Origin: Myroides pelagicus
GTDB taxonomy: Bacteria > Bacteroidota > Bacteroidia > Flavobacteriales > Flavobacteriaceae
Reading direction: 5' to 3'
Assembly: GCF_009711055.1 (NCBI RefSeq)
Contig: NZ_WMJY01000004.1
Span: forward strand, 1-64,000
Length of the DNA stretch: 64,000 bases
Part shown: in pieces, positions 16,135-24,223 of the stretch
How positions within the stretch are numbered: position 1 is the stretch's first letter
Layout of the letters: each line of letters opens with the position of its first letter
Translations under genes and position numbers: made by a program
Notes under the pieces: model-generated
What the model saw: only the letters and a program-made list of their open reading frames with translations
Databases searched by the model: none
What the model was told of the DNA's origin: nothing

Positions 16135-16704
16135 ATGAAAAAAGGTAAACTGATTGTGTTTTCAGCACCTTCTGGATCAGGTAAAACAACGATTGTTAAA
16201 CACTTGCTTGAACAGAAAGAACTAAATTTAGAATTTTCAATCTCTTGTACTTCTCGTTCTGCTCGTGGTGAGGAAGTAAATGGTAAAGATTATTACTTTA
16301 TTACTTTAGATGACTTTAAGAAGCATATTAAAGGAGATGATTTTCTAGAGTGGGAAGAGGTTTATAGGGATAATTTTTATGGAACTCTTAAATCAGAGGT
16401 TGAGCGTATCTGGGCAGAAGGAAAAAATGTTATTTTTGATATTGATGTAGCTGGAGGACTTAGAATCAAGAAGAAGTTTCCTGAAGAAACATTAGCTGTC
16501 TTCGTAAAACCACCAAGTATAGATGAACTTAAGATACGCCTTAAAAAGCGTTCAACAGAAAGTGAAGACAAGATTAATATGCGTATCGCTAAGGCATCAG
16601 TAGAGCTTGCAACAGCACCTCAGTTTGATATGATTATTAAGAACTATGACTTAGACACTGCAAAAGCAGAAGCGATTGAATTAGTTAAGAATTTTATTAA
16701 GTAA
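16135..16704 (+). CDS. gmk: Guanylate kinase
   Basis: GMP kinase of 189 aa converting GMP to GDP with ATP. The P-loop is SAPSGSGKTT (9-18), followed by the GMP-binding SISCTSRSARGEEVNGKDYYF region. The length is normal. It is the middle gene of yicC-gmk-nadD, 29 bases after yicC and 12 before nadD. Confidence 0.96.
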   Translation: MKKGKLIVFSAPSGSGKTTIVKHLLEQKELNLEFSISCTSRSARGEEVNGKDYYFITLDDFKKHIKGDDFLEWEEVYRDNFYGTLKSEVERIWAEGKNVIFDIDVAGGLRIKKKFPEETLAVFVKPPSIDELKIRLKKRSTESEDKINMRIAKASVELATAPQFDMIIKNYDLDTAKAEAIELVKNFIK

Positions 16705-16716
16705 GATAATTAGAGC

Positions 16717-17304
16717 ATGAAGGTTGGTCTGTATTTTGGGACATTTAATCCTATACATATTGGTCATTTAGTGATTGCTAATCACATGGTGCAGTTCACT
16801 GATTTAGATGAAGTGTGGATGGTAGTGACTCCTCATAGTCCTTTGAAGAAAAAAAAGGGATTGTTAGAAGACTTTCACCGTATTCATATGGTGAATTTAG
16901 CAACAGCTGATTACGATTACATTAAACCTTCTGATATTGAGTTTAATCTACCGCAGCCGAATTATACTGTGAATACGATGGCTCATTTACATGAGCGTTT
17001 TCCAAAGCATGAATTTGCACTATTAATGGGACAAGATAACTTAGATAGTCTACCTAAATGGAAGAATTACGAAGTCTTGTTAGACCGTTATCAAATATAT
17101 GTGTATCCACGTATTTTTACCGGTAAGCAAGAAGAGAATCCCTTAAAGGATCATGCAAATGTACATCTCGTAGATAAGGTACCAATAATGGAAATTTCAG
17201 CGACTTTTATACGCAATTCTATTAAAGAAGGCAAGAATATTATGCCTTTACTAGATAAAGAGGTTTGGAAGTATATCGACCATAACTTGTTTTTTAAGAA
17301 GTAA
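16717..17304 (+). CDS. nadD: Nicotinate-nucleotide adenylyltransferase
   Basis: NAD biosynthesis enzyme of 195 aa joining nicotinate mononucleotide and ATP. It has the nucleotidyltransferase motif GTFNPIHIGH (8-17) and the late ISATFIRNSI motif that binds the adenylate. It closes the operon and is followed by a hairpin terminator (17329-17357). Confidence 0.95.
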   Translation: MKVGLYFGTFNPIHIGHLVIANHMVQFTDLDEVWMVVTPHSPLKKKKGLLEDFHRIHMVNLATADYDYIKPSDIEFNLPQPNYTVNTMAHLHERFPKHEFALLMGQDNLDSLPKWKNYEVLLDRYQIYVYPRIFTGKQEENPLKDHANVHLVDKVPIMEISATFIRNSIKEGKNIMPLLDKEVWKYIDHNLFFKK

Positions 17305-17328
17305 AATTTATCATTTTTATATGAAAGA

Positions 17329-17357
17329 AAAGGGATGCATTCGCATTCCTTTTTTTA
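17329..17357 (+). terminator. Terminator after nadD
   Basis: AAAAGGGATGC and GCATTCCTTTT pair with one G-T pair around a 4-base loop, followed by a T run. Confidence 0.75.
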
Positions 17358-17391
17358 ATTTTATAGAGTATTCTAGAAAAAAGAAAGGTTT

Positions 17392-18552
17392 ATGTTGAAT
17401 TTTGAATTATATAACCCTACAAGACTCTTGTATGGTAAAGGACAAATTGCAGAAGTGTCTAATTTAATAGCTCCGGGCTCAAAGGTTTTATTAGCTTATG
17501 GAGGTGGTAGTATTTTTAAGAATGGTATTTATGATCAAGTAAAAGCGGCACTATCAGATTTTGAAGTTATTGAATTCGGAGGAATAGAACCCAATCCTCA
17601 CTATGAAACTTTAATTAAAGGTGTAGCGCTTGCTCAACGTGAAAAAGTTGACTTTATATTAGGAGTAGGCGGTGGGAGTGTGATTGATGGGGTTAAGTTT
17701 ATAGCGTCAGCAATCTATTTTGAAGGAGATGCAAAAGATATTATTTTGAAGATACGCAGAGTAGATTGGCAAACGATGCCATATGGAGCAGTATTGACGT
17801 TGCCAGCTACAGGTAGTGAGATGAATAATGGTGGTGTAGTGACTATTGTAGAGACTAATGATAAAATGTCTTTTTCTGGAGAGCCTTTGTATCCACAATT
17901 TGCTATTTGTGATCCAACAGTTGTAGGCTCATTGCCTATTAGGCAAATTGCAAATGGTTTAGCAGATTCTTTTGTACATGTTTTAGAGCAGTATATTACT
18001 TATCCCCAGAATGCAGCATTACAAGATCGTTTTGCAGAGAGTATACTTGCCACGATCATTGAAGTTGCGCCGCGAATCTTGAAAGATCCAAAGGATTATG
18101 ATGCAGCGATGACTTATATGTGGTCTTGTACGATGGCCTTAAATGGCCTTATAGGTAAAGGTGTGGCTCAAGATTGGGTTACTCATGCGATTGGTCATGA
18201 GCTGACTGCGATGTATGGTATTGATCATGGACGAACATTAGCGATAATTGGTCCGAACTTATATCGTGTAATGATCGATTCTAAAAAAGAGAAATTAGCT
18301 CAGTTTGGCAAACGTGTATTTGCTATTTCAGGTCAGGACGATGAGACGATTGCTTTAGAGGCTATTGAGCAGATGGTGGCTTTTTTTCATTCTTTAGGGA
18401 TACAGACAACTTTGTCAGCCTATACAGATAAATATGAAGATGCTGCTGATCGCATAGTTAAACGTTTCAATGGGCGTAATTGGACGGTATTGGGAGAGAA
18501 AAAGCTAATTACCTTAGAAAAGGTCAACGAAATAGTAAAACGAAGTTATTAA
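17392..18552 (+). CDS. Iron-containing alcohol dehydrogenase
   Basis: Protein of 386 aa of the butanol-dehydrogenase/YqhD branch of iron-type alcohol dehydrogenases, likely an NAD(P)H-dependent aldehyde reductase. The nucleotide-binding motif GVGGGSVIDGVKF is intact. Metal ligands are expected in DSFVHVLEQYIT (Asp, His) and HAIGHELTAMYGIDHGRT (two His). Length is normal. It stands alone; the natural substrate cannot be told, with detoxification of short aldehydes a usual role. Confidence 0.9.
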   Translation: MLNFELYNPTRLLYGKGQIAEVSNLIAPGSKVLLAYGGGSIFKNGIYDQVKAALSDFEVIEFGGIEPNPHYETLIKGVALAQREKVDFILGVGGGSVIDGVKFIASAIYFEGDAKDIILKIRRVDWQTMPYGAVLTLPATGSEMNNGGVVTIVETNDKMSFSGEPLYPQFAICDPTVVGSLPIRQIANGLADSFVHVLEQYITYPQNAALQDRFAESILATIIEVAPRILKDPKDYDAAMTYMWSCTMALNGLIGKGVAQDWVTHAIGHELTAMYGIDHGRTLAIIGPNLYRVMIDSKKEKLAQFGKRVFAISGQDDETIALEAIEQMVAFFHSLGIQTTLSAYTDKYEDAADRIVKRFNGRNWTVLGEKKLITLEKVNEIVKRSY

Positions 18553-18698
18553 GCAGCCAGATTGATAGATAAGGAACTAGCTTATGATGACTTTTACCGT
18601 ACTTAGTTGGATAAGGTAAAGTTAATTTTAAGAGCACTTATGCTGTTGAGATAAGGTAGTCGGTGTTTTGTAAGATTGTTTGCAATGACTTTTTTATT

Positions 18699-18706
18699 TA
18701 CTTTTG
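18699..18706 (+). promoter_or_regulatory. Candidate -7 box of gpsA
   Basis: TACTTTTG is an exact TAnnTTTG match 21 bases before the ATG, with TTTG at 18679-18682 as a possible -33 element. Confidence 0.6.
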
Positions 18707-18727
18707 GCAGAGATATAATCTATAATT

Positions 18728-19723
18728 ATGAATGATTATCCCAAATTTGCAGTAATAGGAGGTGGAAGTTGGGCGACCGCTATTGTTAAAATGCTAAGTG
18801 AGAATCTTCCAAAGATTGCTTGGTATATGCGTAATGAGACTGCTTTAGAGGAGATTAAAATTAATTTCCATAACCCAAATTATTTGAGTTCTGTTGAATT
18901 CGATGTAGATCAGTTATTTCTAACAAACGATATAAATAAGGCTATCTCATATGCTGATTATGTGATTTTTGCTATTCCATCAGCTTTCTTGAGTAAAGAA
19001 ATGGAAAAATTATATGTAAGTTTAGAAGGTAAAGTTATTATTTCGGCAATTAAAGGAATTATTCCTGAAACTAGTCTGATTGTAGGTGAACATTTTCATA
19101 CGGTGTATAATATTCCTTATGATAATATAGCAGTAATTACAGGGCCTTGCCATGCAGAGGAAGTAGCCCTAGAGCGATTATCTTATCTAACATTGGCTTG
19201 CGGTAATCCAGAACATGCAAAGACTGTTGCTGATTGCTTGAGTGGTCATTATATTAAAGTTAAAGAGACTGATGATATCGTAGGGACAGAATATGCTGCT
19301 ATGTTGAAAAACATTTACGCAATTGCATGTGGAATGGCTCATGGATTAGGCTATGGAGATAATTTTCAAGCACTGCTAATGAGTAATGCGATACGTGAGA
19401 TGAAAAAGTTTATTAAGAAAGTACATCGCATGAAACGCAATATTAATAATTCGGCTTACTTAGGAGATTTATTGGTGACAGGTTATTCTTTGTTTTCACG
19501 CAACCGTATGTTTGGAAACATGATTGGTAAAGGATATACTGTAAAGTCAGCACAAATGGAGATGAGTATGATTGCGGAGGGATACTATGCTACTAAGAGT
19601 GCATACGAATTAAACCAAAAATATGGAGCTAAAACGCCTATTATAAATGCAGTATACGATATATTGTACAACGGCAAAGATCCAAAAAAGACATTTAGAA
19701 AGCTAACTGAAAAATTAGATTAA
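18728..19723 (+). CDS. gpsA: Glycerol-3-phosphate dehydrogenase [NAD(P)+]
   Basis: Cytosolic enzyme of 331 aa that reduces dihydroxyacetone phosphate to sn-glycerol-3-phosphate for phospholipid synthesis. The N-terminal dinucleotide-binding motif is VIGGGSWATAIV. Family motifs ITGPCHAEEVA and the catalytic Lys region (EYAAMLKNIYAIACGMAHGLG) are present. A terminator follows. Monocistronic, with its own promoter. Confidence 0.95.
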   Translation: MNDYPKFAVIGGGSWATAIVKMLSENLPKIAWYMRNETALEEIKINFHNPNYLSSVEFDVDQLFLTNDINKAISYADYVIFAIPSAFLSKEMEKLYVSLEGKVIISAIKGIIPETSLIVGEHFHTVYNIPYDNIAVITGPCHAEEVALERLSYLTLACGNPEHAKTVADCLSGHYIKVKETDDIVGTEYAAMLKNIYAIACGMAHGLGYGDNFQALLMSNAIREMKKFIKKVHRMKRNINNSAYLGDLLVTGYSLFSRNRMFGNMIGKGYTVKSAQMEMSMIAEGYYATKSAYELNQKYGAKTPIINAVYDILYNGKDPKKTFRKLTEKLD

Positions 19724-19771
19724 AAATTTAGTTTATAGGCATTATTGTTTAGAATGATTTAAATATATAGC

Positions 19772-19796
19772 TAACCCTTTGTAAAACAAAGGGTTA
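19772..19796 (+). terminator. Terminator after gpsA
   Basis: TAACCCTTTG (19772-19781) and CAAAGGGTTA (19787-19796) pair perfectly around a 5-base loop, followed by a T run. Confidence 0.85.
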
Positions 19797-19894
19797 TTTT
19801 TTTATTGTCGCTTTTTATCTTGTGTTTTGAATTAATCTAAAGTATTGGTTTTTAATATGTTATAACAGTTTCTCTTGGGGAATAATATTATATT

Positions 19895-19902
19895 TACTTT
19901 TG
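19895..19902 (+). promoter_or_regulatory. Candidate promoter of terC
   Basis: TACTTTTG matches TAnnTTTG, with TTG at 19875-19877 as a -33 element 17 bases upstream. It fixes the terC start at the ATG at 19923, since a longer reading would begin on the -33 element. Confidence 0.65.
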
Positions 19903-19922
19903 TCGCATTAATAAAAAAAATA

Positions 19923-20909
19923 ATGGATCATTTAATTAATCACCCTGGTTTACTAACAGGATTTGGAATCGTAGTCTTAGTAATGTTATTACTGGATTTG
20001 GGAGTTTTTAATAGACATAGTCACACAGTTTCTACAAAAGAGGCCTTGATATGGACAGTAGTATGGATCGGATTGGCAATGTGTTTTAGTGGTGTAATCT
20101 ATTACTATATGGATTTTGAAAACTTTGCTCGTTTTCAGTCTGCATACTGGATAGAAAAGGCACTCTCAGTGGATAATCTCTTTGTTTTTATTCTAGTATT
20201 TACCTTTTTTAAAGTTCCTAAAGAATATCATCATAGAGTATTGTTTTGGGGAATTATAGGGGCTTTAGTCTTTAGAGCGATTTTTATTTTCGCAGGTGTA
20301 GAGATTATCAATATGACTTATTTGCCAGCTATGGAATTGTTTGGTAAGACTGTTAAGATCAATGCTGTATTGACTATTTTCGGTATCTTCTTATTAGTAT
20401 CAGGAATTAAATCTTGGTTTGCAAAAGACGAACACGATGAGAATCAAGACTTATCTAAAAACTTTGCTGTACGCATGGTACACAAGTTCTTTAAAGTAAG
20501 TAATGAGTATGATGGTGAAAAGTTCTTTACTGTCAAAAATGGTGTGCGAATGGTAACGCCGTTGTTTGTTGCATTGATGGTTATTGAGTTTACAGACTTG
20601 ATATTTGCTGTAGATAGTATACCAGCTATTTTTGCTATAGCACCAGATGATCCGTTTATATTATATACCTCTAATATTTTTGCAATTTTAGGATTGCGCT
20701 CGTTATACTTTTTACTAGCGAACTTTATGGATAAGTTCTCTAAACTAAAGTATGGTCTGGCAATTATCTTATCATTCATTGGTATTAAGATGATTATTTC
20801 TCCTTTCTACCACGTGGAGTCAGTTATTTCTCTTTCAGTTATTGGAAGTGTTTTAATACTATCAGTGGTTGCTTCTTTCTTATTTCCCAAGAAAGTAGAG
20901 AACTCGTAA
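19923..20909 (+). CDS. TerC family membrane protein
   Basis: Integral membrane protein of 328 aa of the TerC/Alx family, members of which export manganese or help metallate exported proteins. Seven to nine hydrophobic segments are visible. The conserved acidic motifs EKALSVDNLFVF and EFTDLIFAVDSIPAIF, which contribute metal-binding Asp/Glu within the membrane, are intact. No riboswitch was recognised upstream. It stands alone, convergent with the GH32-like gene. Confidence 0.92.
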   Translation: MDHLINHPGLLTGFGIVVLVMLLLDLGVFNRHSHTVSTKEALIWTVVWIGLAMCFSGVIYYYMDFENFARFQSAYWIEKALSVDNLFVFILVFTFFKVPKEYHHRVLFWGIIGALVFRAIFIFAGVEIINMTYLPAMELFGKTVKINAVLTIFGIFLLVSGIKSWFAKDEHDENQDLSKNFAVRMVHKFFKVSNEYDGEKFFTVKNGVRMVTPLFVALMVIEFTDLIFAVDSIPAIFAIAPDDPFILYTSNIFAILGLRSLYFLLANFMDKFSKLKYGLAIILSFIGIKMIISPFYHVESVISLSVIGSVLILSVVASFLFPKKVENS

Positions 20910-20934
20910 TGTAATTTTGTTGGTTATAAAGTCG

Positions 20935-20969
20935 AAAAGCCTGTAGTTAGTTGTTTACTACAGGCTTTT
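20935..20969. terminator. Bidirectional terminator between terC and the GH32-like gene
   Basis: AAAAGCCTGTAGT (20935-20947) and ACTACAGGCTTTT (20957-20969) are perfect complements around a 9-base loop. Confidence 0.88.
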
Positions 20970-20974
20970 TATTT

Positions 20975-22672
20975 TTAACGCTCTAGGCGGTATATGTTTA
21001 ATTTGGTAATATCGATGGCTCCGTTTTCAATCCCTAAGGTTAACGTATTATATGGTTCATTGGGAAATATTTGTTGGGTCATTGTAACTTTTCCTTTATT
21101 GATGAATAGTTCAGCCGATGTTTTATCTATAACTAGTTTAACCTTATATTTTTTAATTTCAAATAGACTTCCTTTTATTGGTATAGAAGTCAGCTTAGAG
21201 ATGAGGTGTGCATGATCACTCTGGCTGCGATCAGCAATTAGTTCATTATTTTCAAAGTGAAAAAGATAGCTAAGGTGCTCATTTACTTCATTTGAAAGAT
21301 TAAGTTTAAAGTATTTAGTGTCCACGTCGATGATATCGAAGTCAATGATCAATTCAAAAGTTCCATTGTTGTCTTCCAGTATAGACTTTAAACAAATTGT
21401 TTTATCTAACAGCCTCGAGGATAGGGTGTTTTTTTCAACGCGTAAAACCTTTGTTTCTTTGGCCGTATAGCTAGCAATGACATATTGTTTTTTAGCTTTA
21501 GTTAGGTCTAAAGTGCGTGGGTAAGTCATTGTTGAGGGCACTTTGTTTAGGAAGAGTTCTTTTGCATAGATGGGATTACTCATGTAACCAATGTAAATAG
21601 GTTTTTCCTTATTTTTTGTGTGTATTATGACCCCCCCAGCATTGTCAGTTCCATAATCTAATGGGAGTAATGTCGCATGTTTATCCCCTGAAAAGGTAGT
21701 TCCATCAAAATCTCCTACAAAGTAATAAGTTTGTGGCTCAATCTGTTTTTGGACGTTATCTTTTGTAATTAGGAGAACCCATTTTTCTTGTTTTCCATAC
21801 CTCAAGGTTTGTAATGTTGGATTCTTCCATTTCTCTGAAGCCAATAAACCACGATGCTTAAATTCACTTAATATGTTCCAATTGATCAAATCTTTTGACT
21901 CGTAGAATACTATACTATAATCTGTACAAATAGTCATTACCCATTGACTTGTTTGCTTGTGATACGTGACTTTTAAGCCGTCAATAGAACTATAAGTTGA
22001 AGAGATGGTTAGTATAGAGTTGCCGAAGGGAATAAATGAGGTGTCACCTTCTTTTTTATAGGCTAGATAAACGCTGTAGTCTTCACTCGAATTGGTAAAA
22101 TAAGCTAGTATGGTGTTTTTTCCAAGGTTACTTATATTTTCCGTATCTAATACGATGTGGCTTGATTTAAAGGTGCTGATAGGATTCAGTTGTAGAGGCA
22201 AAGAGTTGACTCTCCAATGCATTAAGTTAGATGATTTAGCTACTACCCACCCCTGATAAACATCTGAATGGTCTTTGCTTTTGTATGGACTAAATAGGAG
22301 ATATTCATTTTTGAAAACGAATAATCCACATGGTGTGCCTAGAGGATACTGTTCAATAGCTAAATGACCAATCGGATGATGTGCTAGTTTATTTCGTTTT
22401 GGGCTAATGCTAGCTTGTTCTAGACTTAAATGAGCAGATACAATTGGATTGGCAGAATGAATATTTAAAGTAAGTTCTTTTCCCCTGTGTTTGCTTATTT
22501 CGATAGGCAAAAGGTCTCCCTTACTTGTTGTGTCTATTCGAGCTTTAAACTGTAGGATTATTTTCTTTTTGGAATCTACTATTTCTAGTATTGATTCTTC
22601 TTCTTTGGTGTTGGTTGGTATTAGAAGAAAGTTATTCTCCACTACAAATGAAATTTGTGTGTTATAATTCAT
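20975..22672 (-). CDS. GH32-fold protein lacking catalytic residues (probable pseudoenzyme)
   Basis: Protein of 565 aa. Residues about 1-92 form an N-terminal beta domain like the one before Bacteroidota GH32 enzymes, residues about 95-395 align with the five-bladed GH32 propeller (levanase/fructosidase), and the rest with the C-terminal beta-sandwich. Framework motifs are kept: GLFVFKNEYLLFSPY, WVMTI, FYESKDLINW, KWVLLITKDN, YFVGDFDGTTF, LDYGTDNAGGV and IGYMSNPIYA. The nucleophile motif NDPNG is here GTPCG (112-116, Asp to Thr113). The acid/base motif ECP is KNP (283-285, Glu to Lys). The middle Asp of RDP appears kept (Asp231). No signal peptide is seen. It may bind rather than cut fructans, but a role is unknown. 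It is a complete open frame, not a broken gene. Confidence 0.82.
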   Translation of the reverse strand: MNYNTQISFVVENNFLLIPTNTKEEESILEIVDSKKKIILQFKARIDTTSKGDLLPIEISKHRGKELTLNIHSANPIVSAHLSLEQASISPKRNKLAHHPIGHLAIEQYPLGTPCGLFVFKNEYLLFSPYKSKDHSDVYQGWVVAKSSNLMHWRVNSLPLQLNPISTFKSSHIVLDTENISNLGKNTILAYFTNSSEDYSVYLAYKKEGDTSFIPFGNSILTISSTYSSIDGLKVTYHKQTSQWVMTICTDYSIVFYESKDLINWNILSEFKHRGLLASEKWKNPTLQTLRYGKQEKWVLLITKDNVQKQIEPQTYYFVGDFDGTTFSGDKHATLLPLDYGTDNAGGVIIHTKNKEKPIYIGYMSNPIYAKELFLNKVPSTMTYPRTLDLTKAKKQYVIASYTAKETKVLRVEKNTLSSRLLDKTICLKSILEDNNGTFELIIDFDIIDVDTKYFKLNLSNEVNEHLSYLFHFENNELIADRSQSDHAHLISKLTSIPIKGSLFEIKKYKVKLVIDKTSAELFINKGKVTMTQQIFPNEPYNTLTLGIENGAIDITKLNIYRLER

Positions 22673-22803
22673 AGTTCATTGTTTATATCATTATACTTTA
22701 GTACAATCGGTTGTAGTGGTCAGGTTAAAAGTATTAAAAAACAGAAATGAAAATATTATCCCAATGTTAAATATCGTTACATCAATGTTTTGCAAAAAAA
22801 AAA

Positions 22804-22824
22804 GAGATGTCATATAGACATCTC
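22804..22824 (-). terminator. Terminator after the small conserved gene
   Basis: GAGATGTC (22804-22811) and GACATCTC (22817-22824) pair perfectly. On the minus strand the hairpin is followed by a long T run (22793-22803 read in reverse). Confidence 0.8.
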
Positions 22825-22868
22825 CTGTATTATTTAGCACTATTTAGCGTAGTGTGATTTTTATTGAT

Positions 22869-23273
22869 TTACAGTGTAAAACCTTTTTTATTTTCAAAAG
22901 CTAAAGTTTCCAGATCTCTGTTTTCAATAGTGTTAGCTTGCAATACGTACTTCTTATCGAATAATTTACCTTCTTGAAAGAAAGTCAACATAAAAGTATT
23001 GTCTAACTGGAAGATATTTTCGTCTAGTAATTCAACTTTTAGAGCTTGTTTGGGTGCTAGTTTCGGAAATGCATGTCTGAATAGACTTGAGTTTCTTTGC
23101 TCTCCGTCTATTTCTCCTTTTGCTTGTGAGATTATCATGATCGCTTCAAGGTCTTTATCTGTATTATTGTATAAGTAGGCATACCAACAATCAGCTAGAA
23201 AATTGTCGTTGTACTCCTTTACAATAGCTATTTCAACATTTTTTACTTCAGGAATTTCGATATCTTTTTTCAT
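22869..23273 (-). CDS. Small conserved protein of unknown function
   Basis: Protein of 134 aa starting MKKDIEIPEVKNVEIAIVKE. The ATG at 23273 is preferred over one at 23282 because the -7 box at 23294-23301 would leave almost no leader for the longer form. It has no signal peptide, membrane segment or Cys motif. The pattern of alternating hydrophobic residues (FLADCWYAYLYNN, MLTFFQEGKLF) suggests a compact beta-rich cytosolic protein. I do not recognise a characterised family. It has its own promoter and terminator, so it is a single-gene unit. Confidence 0.75.
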   Translation of the reverse strand: MKKDIEIPEVKNVEIAIVKEYNDNFLADCWYAYLYNNTDKDLEAIMIISQAKGEIDGEQRNSSLFRHAFPKLAPKQALKVELLDENIFQLDNTFMLTFFQEGKLFDKKYVLQANTIENRDLETLAFENKKGFTL

Positions 23274-23293
23274 TACATTCAAAATTAGAGAAG

Positions 23294-23301
23294 CAAAGAT
23301 A
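23294..23301 (-). promoter_or_regulatory. Candidate -7 box of the small conserved gene
   Basis: The minus strand reads TATCTTTG, an exact TAnnTTTG match 20 bases before the preferred ATG. Confidence 0.6.
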
Positions 23302-23381
23302 AAAACTTATTTCTTGTATTATCTTCTTTGGCATTAAGTTTGTTTATTAACTAACATCATCATTAAGTTATTTTTAGTTAT

Positions 23382-23420
23382 AAAAAACCATAGTTATATC
23401 CTTAATTACTATGGTTTTTT
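23382..23420. terminator. Orphan terminator-like hairpin
   Basis: AAAAAACCATAGT (23382-23394) and ACTATGGTTTTTT (23408-23420) are perfect complements around a 13-base loop, with T runs on either strand. Neither neighbouring gene is transcribed towards it, so it has no obvious gene to end. Confidence 0.65.
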
Positions 23421-23745
23421 TGTTGTCAAGTTGATTCGGCAGTAGATTTGATTACTCCTGAATAGAGTAGTACGTTCGCGTAGAAGAGTAATATTTTAAT
23501 ATTGCCATTTACAACTTATTTTTTTGTATATTACATTGATTTTTAAGTGGTAATTACAAGGTTGTTCCTTATCACTTTACTATTTTGTATTTAATTCTAG
23601 TCTAAAAGACGTCTTTTGACGTACCGCTAAATACTGATCTCCTTTATTTTCTCCTATTTCCTTTTTGCTAATTATCCCATTTTAGGGTTAGGTATCAAAG
23701 TAGTTTTTTTCATGCTTTTACTTTTGTATGGTCGGGAGGTGATAG

Positions 23746-23790
23746 GGATATGGTCGGGATATTTGAGTCAAAAATATCCCGAGCATATCC
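23746..23790. repeat. Long inverted repeat with GTCGGGATAT core
   Basis: Arms 23746-23764 (GGATATGGTCGGGATATTT) and 23772-23790 are complements over 19 bp with one mismatch, loop 7 bases. GTCGGGA also occurs as a direct repeat at 23731 and 23753. It is not followed by a T run, so it is unlikely to be a simple terminator. Confidence 0.75.
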
Positions 23791-24223
23791 TTTGCATTAC
23801 CTAATAATATCCCTAACAAAAAGCAGCCAGCAAAAAAACTAAAAACCTATTTCACAAGACTCTTGTCTTTTCATTGAGGCTTTTGTCCAAAATGCTAAGT
23901 ATTCAAAAATAGAAGTCGTTAGTGTTTAGACTATAAAACAAAAAATAGAAGCAAAGTCAATTAATGAGTTATCGTGTTGTTTAGGTAATTCTGTTTAGTT
24001 TCTTACTAAAGAATTTTTTTGAAAAGAGTCGTGCTTCGAAAATATTAAGTGATTAATATTTAGCTTAATATGAGGGAGTTGTTTGCAGTGGTAGTTTACT
24101 TTCCTTTATTACCTCTTTCAGATTGCTCATTTATTAAATGTGTTATCATGAAAAAAATGTTAAAAAAAATTGTAACGTTTTGTTATCTTCCTCGTCTTAT
24201 AAGATTAATTAAAGTGCTATGTT

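Larger units (their letters stand above)
23302..24223. other. Gene-free stretch of about 920 bases before the ABC exporter
   Basis: No coding sequence was recognised. It contains an orphan terminator-like hairpin (23382-23420) and a long inverted repeat rich in GTCGGGATAT (23730-23790). A short frame at 24070-24279 overlaps the start of the ABC membrane gene and shows no protein-like features. Confidence 0.75.
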
